Below are positions 12,403 to 18,415 of a DNA stretch of 18,415 bases, in pieces. The translations under genes and the position numbers were made by a program. How positions within the stretch are numbered: position 1 is the stretch's first letter; each line of letters begins with the position of its first letter. The stretch lies in contig RCNN01000343.1 of assembly GCA_003667245.1 (NCBI GenBank), forward strand, positions 1 through 18,415, given 5' to 3'. The DNA is from Heterostelium multicystogenum (lineage: Eukaryota; Evosea; Eumycetozoa; Acytosteliales; Acytosteliaceae). The notes below the pieces were generated by a model that saw only the letters and a list, made by a program, of their open reading frames with translations, was not told the DNA's origin and did not search any database.

Positions 12403-12420
12403 CAATCAATCAATCAATCA
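12403..12420. repeat. CAAT tetranucleotide microsatellite
   Basis: Four CAAT units are followed by CA, read directly within AT-rich DNA. No other function is apparent. Confidence 0.8.
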
Positions 12421-13303
12421 GCATCGCAGGGAAGGTTAATCGACAAAACAACAACAACACAAGATGATATGGATGGATTGATAGATGGATTTTGATGATT
12501 GATTTGTTGATATTTTGTGAAGTTATAAATAACTTTGGATTTAGCTTGTTATAAATATACATGGATGGAAAGGGTTGGAATTTAGAATGGGAATTGAATG
12601 TGGTGGAGTACAAAAGGAAAGGAACTGGATTGAAATTTGGATGATGGTTTTGTGATTAATGTTATATGGAGGTGTTATGATAATTGAATTGAATGAAATG
12701 GTATAGAGTTGACTATGGTATATTTGATTTCGATTATTATGATAAAAAAACTTACAATTGATCTTATTTGTTTGTTTATTTGGGACTAAATTTAGAAATA
12801 CAGTATTGAATTAAAATATAAGATGGAACTTGGTCTTTTCTTTTCTTTATTATTTAAAACAATAATAACAAATAATGAATTAGTAATACAATGATTATTG
12901 AAACAGGAAAGCAGCTTCTTAAATAGATAAGAAGATATCCAAATTAATTTAGCAAAAACACTTGTGGGTGATGCGAAAATACCATTATTATTATGTGAAT
13001 CAGGAAAATAATCGAAATTTTGCATAAAATTTTAAAATCTAGACCTAATGTTTGTCATCCGATGTTGTTGTCAACATGCATTTGGGTTTCTGTAGGATAT
13101 CTAACAGGTTTTAGTTTTGATGCAAATATTCTAAATGCGCCTCTTTGCTTCCTATGATAAGCTTTTTTTTTTTAATGTAATTTGAAGGATTTTTATTATT
13201 GTTGCCTTTTTGAGATGTTTTAACAATGTATCAAAATGAGAAATATTATACAATACAGGCAGTGCCCCTTAAAATGAAAGTTGCATCATCAATGTGGATT
13301 TGA

Positions 13304-13876
13304 ATACACACTGAATTCATAGGACATCCAGACTTGTCATCAATAGTTTTCAGAAGCTATCCCTCCCAAATGTATGAAATCATCACAAAGTGGCTTGTTG
13401 GTAGATCGATCGAAACAAGCCAGCAACAATGGTCAAACTCAATTCATAACACAAAAAATTCAATTACTAAGTATTCACAAATCATTTCAATTTGATTTCA
13501 AATGAGTATTCATTTGTTTAAAGAGTATTATTAAGAGTCCATAATATTATTATTCTTAACATTTGACAAGGTGAGCTTGAATTTTCTGAGCAACAACTGA
13601 AATGTTTAGAATAAGATGCCTGGATATTCTTTATGGTTTAGCCAGGATTAGAATGAAACGAGGTTACCCCATTTGTAGGCTGTGGTGCAGGTCCATGGGT
13701 TTTAAGATTGGAATAGTCAACAGGAAGCTCGTGATAGCTTTGCTTATTTACCTGTAATTTCAAATGAAAGAACTGAAATCAAGATCTTTGCACTTCTTCA
13801 AAACCAAATAGACCCATTTAAAAGACATCTAAGTCAATGGGTATTTGACACTGATTTTTTGTTTTTTTTGGCATGA
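13304..13876 (+). pseudogene. Possible decayed coding region of unknown family
   Basis: On the plus strand, open stretches with protein-like composition follow one another, separated by stops. They are 13304-13492 (63 codons, includes FRSYPSQMYEIITKWLVG), a segment near 13566-13620 (GELEFSEQQLKCLE), one near 13650-13710 (NEVTPFVGCGAGPWVLRLE), and 13706-13873 (56 codons, includes NERTEIKIFALLQNQIDPF). The patch is less AT-rich than its flanks and dissimilar to the simple-sequence DNA around it. I do not recognise the family. It could be a degenerate gene or transposon, an indel-damaged gene like its neighbours, or chance. Confidence 0.25.
13391..13422. repeat. Perfect 9-bp inverted repeat with 14-nt loop
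   Basis: The arms TGGCTTGTT (13391-13399) and AACAAGCCA (13414-13422) are perfect reverse complements. The loop contains the self-complementary GATCGATC. It could fold as an RNA hairpin or be a protein-binding dyad. It lies inside the possible relic region. Confidence 0.6.
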
Positions 13877-14164
13877 TCATGGGTGCGCGAAAATCAGATT
13901 TCATCAAGATTCAATTTTGGATTGATTTTTTTTTTCACTAGATATTGGGAACTTCTTTAAAATATCAATCTTTAATTATATGAATAATCATAGTTTTCTT
14001 TTCATCTTTATTGGTATGCAATAAAATATCTTCTGCTGACTCTTCAACTAAGAAAAATCAGATATTTATATTAAAATTTTAAAATAAAGATCGATGCAAT
14101 GCTACTGACTTTGGCATCTGTTGTATTCCATCCCAGCCCGACCAGATCGCTTCCACTAATGGAT

Positions 14165-14182
14165 CATGTGGGAGCACACATG
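14165..14182. repeat. Short hairpin CATGTG-loop-CACATG in a GC-rich island
   Basis: The six-base arms at 14165-14170 and 14177-14182 are perfect complements around GGAGCA. The hairpin lies at the edge of a roughly 90-base GC-rich island (14098-14185) that is open in one frame on each strand. Confidence 0.4.
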
Positions 14183-14399
14183 GTTATTATTAGAATGAAG
14201 TGAACTTAATTAACCAGTTGTTTCTCAATTATATTAAACTAAATCTGTTTGTTTAATTAATTAAATATTGCTTAAGGAATCGGATGTTAAAGATATAGTT
14301 GGAACAAAATTAATGAAAAATTAATTAAATTATTGATATTATCGGTTGGTTAATATTATATTATATTTATTTATTTATTTTGATGGATGAGAAAAAGGT

Positions 14400-16879
14400 T
14401 TAGAATACCCAGTCTTGATCGACATCTACGGCCCATGGGAATTTGTCTCTTAGTGTTTTCGAAAAGATCTTTTCGATTGGAACACCAACTTTCTTGCACC
14501 AGGCTGCGGTAATTCTTTGGGTCGAGATAGTTAATCTTTGAAGTACCGGGGCGACAGTTGATGTCTCATCTTTTCCAGTTTTGAGAAGTTCTTGCTTCTT
14601 GATTTGCTCTTTTGTATTTCTTTAGCTTTTCGTTCAGTTTGTCTTCGCTATCTGGCATCTTTCTGGATCTTTCAAACTTAGTTTCAACTTCCTCTTTGAT
14701 GTCTTCTTCGCTTTTGTCTTTGTCTTTGTTAGATTTGATTGCTTTCTCTTTGGCATCTTTCAATCTCTTCTTTTCTCTCTGTTTGATTTCTTCAAGTTCC
14801 TCTTTTGCTGAGCTTTTCTCCCTTCTTTGAGTTGAGTTTGTAGAGCTCGTGTGAGCAAAGCGATTTGAGATCTTCAATTTCCTGGATCTTATCACTAATC
14901 TTTTCCATAGAAGCAGCGTGAGTCTTTGGAGCTGCACGTTGATGGTTACAAAGAATGGCTACCTCACGATTGCAACGAGTGTAGAATAAATATTTCTCGT
15001 CGACGGTCTTGAGTGAAGATGGCATCTTTGCAAGCTCATTTTGAAGGGTGATGGAGGCGTTGAAAGTACGGAATACCTTGGCTGACAATCCATCCATCTG
15101 AGACTTCAAGTGCTTGTTGAGCATTGATACAGTTACTTCAGAAAATAGGTCGTCGCTTCCCTTCTTTTTCTTTGCAAATGAAACAAGATTTGCATAGACT
15201 TGTGGGTCAACTTCGACAGTGTTGTAATATCTCATTGAATCTTTACCGAGGAAATCAAGAGTGATGGTGTTTGGTTTGATCATCAGGGAAGTGGATATGC
15301 TCAACACGCAAAGAACAACAACCTACTGTATCGGCCTGGTCTTCTCCCTTCTCGTTACCGACTCTCAGAGCTAGCTTATCGATAAGGTAGAGAGCAGTTG
15401 CAAGTTGACGCTTACCTAGATCCTTGGCATTGAATTTGGCTCGATAACCTTTACGAATATCATCGATACATTCTTTCAAACCACGAGCTGTTTCGAACTT
15501 CTTCATATCTGCAAGACCCTTGATCTTAGAGCTTGATCCCAACCAAACGTACTTGAAACCATTGTTTACATTTTCACGCCAGAATGCCAACCAAGTTACC
15601 TTGTCATTGTGAACGACTTGCTTCCAGTTGTGTCCTTCGATTGGCGAAGGAGGAACCTTCTCATTCTTTCCAATATTGATGGTTACATCAGAAGGATAGA
15701 TTCTAGTCTTTAGCATACCAGTCTTTGGATGTTTACCACGACCCAAGAACAATCCAGGAGGCTCAATGGTGTAGTTACCAATCTTTTGCTTGTGTCCGTC
15801 AATCAATGCAAAACCATGAAGCGCCTTGATTCTAATCTTTTTCAGCCTTTTCTGCTTTCTTTTCTTCCTCCGATCTGTTCTGACGAAGCTCTTTACGTTG
15901 AACGAGGTACTTATGAATATGAGAGAATCCAATTTTTCGAATGATTTAACGATTTCTTTTGCTCTGAAGAGAGGAGTGAGCGGAAATCGTTGAAGAAATT
16001 CTTACGGAAAAGCCTCCTTCTGGACATGGTCGGTTTCAAGATAATTGGCATAGAATGTAGCTACTTCTTCTTGCTCAGGTGTAAGCTTTAGTGGCTGTCC
16101 ATCATAATAGAGCTTGATACCATGTGGGACATAGGCTGGTGGAAAGACTGGTCCAAGATGAGAAAGGGTCTTCCATTTCTTACGTTGGGGTGTGTTTTTC
16201 AAGCCACCATTTGTATTGGTCTTCTTCATCACTGCTGCTCTCATCGCTATTCTTTTCCTTTTCTTCTTCATCATCGTCTTCGTCCTCAGGATCTTCGTCA
16301 TGTTTTCTTTTCTTTGACTTTTGTTTCCTTTTAGCTTTCTTTGCAGGTGCTTTCTTTGCAGGGGATTTCTTTACTGGAGTCTTTTTGGCTGGAGTTTTCT
16401 TCTTTTTCTTGTCATCTTCGCTTGATGAATCGTCTGATTCTGAGTCAGAATCTGATTCTGAGCTATCTGAATCGCTGGACTCTTCTTTCTTTGGTTTTTT
16501 GACAGGTGTCTTCTTTGGAGCAGTCTTTTTTGATGGAGTTGCGGGCTTTGCTGGGTTTTCTTTACTGTTTTCTTCTTGTCGTCTGAGTCACTTTCATCAG
16601 AAATCATATGAATCGCTGTAATCGGATGAATCATCACTTGACTCTTCTTTCTTTACTTTCTTTGGTGTGGTTGGCTTCTTTGGAGTGGCGGTCGTTGTTG
16701 TAGTTGTGGTGGTAGTTGTCGGTTTGCCATTGGTTGGTGGGTCCAATTGCATCTTCTCCACCTTTACAAGAGGTTTAGCAGCATCAGCTGGTTGAGCCTG
16801 AGAAGCCAATGTTGGAGAGACAGTCTCTACATTGGTTTCTCTGCTTCTTGACAGGAGGTAGTTCTTCATCTGATGACAT
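14400..16879 (-). CDS. top1: DNA topoisomerase I (type IB, eukaryotic), frames broken by indels
   Basis: This nuclear enzyme relaxes supercoils through a transient 3'-phosphotyrosyl break. The start ATG at 16877-16879 opens [13 protein letters not shown] long disordered N-terminus follows, with a Thr run, Ser/Asp/Glu-rich stretches and Lys-rich PAKK/KK segments. The TOP1 core and C-terminus follow: [45 protein letters not shown], and the catalytic motifs LALRVGNEK (Arg), [13 protein letters not shown] (Lys), [12 protein letters not shown] (Arg), ILCNHQRA (His) and SKINYLDP. The active-site Tyr codon is 14527-14529. A Lys/Glu coiled-coil linker lies at about 14600-14830, and the protein ends VDQDWVF. 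There is no intron, and about 825 residues are encoded. About a dozen 1-base indels shift the frame (near 16840, 16605, 16560, 16190, 16008-16011, 15850, 15290, 14830, 14555 and 14510), yet every catalytic residue survives. I infer sequence errors, not a dead gene. Confidence 0.94.
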
Positions 16880-17206
16880 GACTATTACTTATAATATCTA
16901 AATCGATAGATGAAGGATTTGAATTAGTTTTGTTTGAAAGGTGAAAGTTTGTGTTTGTTGCCGTTGCTGTTGATCAAAGAATTGAAATTCAAATTTGAAA
17001 AACACAAGTTTTGGTGGGTGAATTTTTTAAAAACACTAAAGATGTAACGGTTTCTAATTTCGTGAAAATTCACATCGATGCATTGATAGGTCGAACATCA
17101 TCCAAATTGTGACAGCAAGAGAAGAATAAAGAGTGGTTTGGCATTGACGACAATACACGTCTTTTCAATTGTTATACTTACAACAATGAACTTTATGAAT
17201 ATTATT

Positions 17207-17235
17207 AAATAAATAAATAAATAAATAAATAATAA
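17207..17235. repeat. AAAT tetranucleotide microsatellite
   Basis: Seven or so TAAA/AAAT units are read directly in the AT-rich flank of top1, with a shortened last unit. Confidence 0.85.
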
Positions 17236-17393
17236 ATGTATAATTTAAATCAATTCGTAATGATACTGATCTATTTCTATGTTATTTTACAATTATATAT
17301 ATTATATTTTAATTTAACCTTTTAAACCAATAACCTTATATTATTTTATTAATATTAATGAATTCAAATAGATTGACTACTATATAAAGTAAT

Positions 17394-17424
17394 TTATAAC
17401 TATATATATTATATATAGTTATAA
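17394..17424. repeat. Perfect 15-bp palindrome with single-base centre
   Basis: The left arm at 17394-17408 and right arm at 17410-17424 are exact reverse complements around one T. Both consist of a TTATAAC end and an alternating TA core. It could form a cruciform or, if transcribed, a hairpin. Alternating TA sequence makes some symmetry expected by chance, but the flanking TTATAAC/GTTATAA also matches. Confidence 0.7.
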
Positions 17425-18352
17425 TTATAAATAGTAGTAGTAGTAGTTGAATTAGTAGTGATAATAGTAATAGAAATAAATAATATAATTATATTTATAG
17501 TTGATAGGTAGGTAGTTATTTAACGAATAACAGAGCTATCTTTAATATTTATATGTTAGAAACAAGAAAAAAAAACCAATAAGTTTGTGAGGTGAAAAAA
17601 AAAGAAAAATTAATTAAGTCATCCATACAAAAACTGTATTGCAACACTTAGCGAATTTTTTTATTTTTTCACATGAAAAATTTGTGTTGGTTATTTCTTC
17701 TTTCAAATTAAAAATTAATATTTTAATTTTATAAAACGTATTTCAGTATCAAGTCAAAAATTAATGTCTGACAACCATTGAGTATTTAAAATGAAATGTG
17801 GTGAGTGTTTTATTGCAAAGTGAGATTCACCATCATCAACAACAACATCATTGTCATATGATATGAACGTATAGGTTGTAAATTCAACTCTAATATTTAT
17901 TCTTTTATTATTATTAATTATTTTTTTTGTTGTTCAAATTGAATTAGTTTTTATCAATTATCATTATCATACCTACTTCTGCTGCGCTGCTATCTAATTA
18001 GTTAGTTATTCAAAGTAGTCGAAGGATCTGAAGAAGGAGAAGAAAAATAATCAAGTAAAAGACATAAAGAGAGAGAGAGTGAAGAAATCAATCCAAATAA
18101 TAAGATAAATTTTGATTTGATTGCTTATTCTTGTATATTTTTTAGATAGGTTTTATATTTTATTACAATATATATTAATTATATAAATAAATTCAAATGT
18201 TTCTTATTTGTTTAAATTTTTTATATTCTATAATATCTATATATATTAGTTTGAAAGACATATAGTATATATAGTAGCTTAAGGAGGACACAGAGTGTAT
18301 AAAGCCAGAATTGGTTAAATAAAAAATACATTATGAAAGTTCTATTTTTAAA

Positions 18353-18415
18353 TTATATAACTGTTGAGGAACTCGTTGCTCTAATAATTTTGTCCATATT
18401 GTTGGGGTCGTAAAG
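18353..18415 (-). CDS. Possible C-terminal fragment of a minus-strand gene, cut by the window edge
   Basis: The final 63 bases on the minus strand are open in a frame reading LYDPNNMDKIIRATSSSTVI and then TAA at 18353-18355. They are followed by AT-rich DNA resembling a 3' UTR. The composition is richer in GC than the flank. A second frame is also open here, so the call is tentative and no family can be named. Confidence 0.3.
   Translation of the reverse strand, partial: LYDPNNMDKIIRATSSSTVI

Larger units (their letters stand above)
10793..14399. other. Long region without a confident gene between the DD3-3-like and top1 genes
   Basis: This stretch of about 3.6 kb is AT-rich and unusually long for this compact locus. 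The first 1.5 kb holds GATA and ATT microsatellites and many GT-rich motifs, probably promoter DNA for the DD3-3-like gene. The T run at 11723-11737 and short ORFs (11607-11795, 12410-12613, 12792-13025) look random. From about 13000 to 14200 the composition becomes more mixed and short open stretches appear, listed separately as a possible relic. No tRNA, rRNA or snRNA-like sequence was found by eye. Confidence 0.6.
16880..18352. promoter_or_regulatory. AT-rich upstream region of top1, no gene seen
   Basis: This region of about 1.5 kb 5' of top1 contains an AAAT microsatellite, a long perfect palindrome, poly-A and poly-T runs (17565-17620, 17925), and an AG-rich tract (18068-18080). No ORF of note is present on either strand. 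It should carry the top1 promoter near its left end. Confidence 0.5.

Noticed and set aside
10793..14399. tRNA or small RNA genes in the long region without a confident gene
   Set aside because: No B-box-like GGTTCRANNCC with a matching A-box and acceptor stem, and no recognisable U-snRNA or Dictyostelium class I RNA motif, was found by eye.
16124..16621. 165-codon plus-strand ORF rich in Ser and Phe
   Set aside because: It is the antisense of the Lys/Asp/Glu/Ser-rich topoisomerase I N-terminus; its composition is explained by that region's codons.

Overview
The window looks like nuclear DNA of a dictyostelid social amoeba. Genes are compact with short AT-rich introns (GTAAGT/GTATGT donors). 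Intergenic DNA is very AT-rich with microsatellites, coding regions are clearly richer in GC, and low-complexity Thr/Ser/Asp tracts occur. One gene resembles the Dictyostelium membrane protein DD3-3. The GC content is higher than expected for D. discoideum, so a group 1-3 species (for example Heterostelium, Cavenderia or Acytostelium) is my guess; this is inference.

Layout, left to right: RNA polymerase III subunit RPC9/C17 (minus, 304-832) is divergent from cysteinyl-tRNA synthetase (plus, 1502-3648). Next is a ten-exon WD40-repeat gene (plus, 3881-6833), convergent with a mitochondrial class-III PLP aminotransferase (minus, 6881-8435). A secreted/type I membrane DD3-3-like protein follows (minus, 8936-10792). 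A long stretch without a confident gene (10793-14399) contains GT-rich G-box-like elements, microsatellites and a patch that may be a decayed coding region. DNA topoisomerase IB follows (minus, 14400-16879), then AT-rich DNA with a long palindrome. The last 63 bases may be the C-terminus of another minus-strand gene.

The most striking overall signal is uneven reading-frame integrity. RPC9, CysRS and TOP1 are broken by many 1-2 base indels, mostly in homopolymer runs, yet their residues stay conserved on both sides of each break. The WD40 gene needs only two corrections, and the aminotransferase and DD3-3-like genes are intact. I read this as uneven sequence quality rather than pseudogenization.

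The genes are mainly housekeeping (Pol III transcription, tRNA charging, DNA topology, amino-acid metabolism) plus a cell-surface protein and a WD40 protein of unknown role. I found no CRISPR array, tRNA, rRNA, intact transposon or toxin system.
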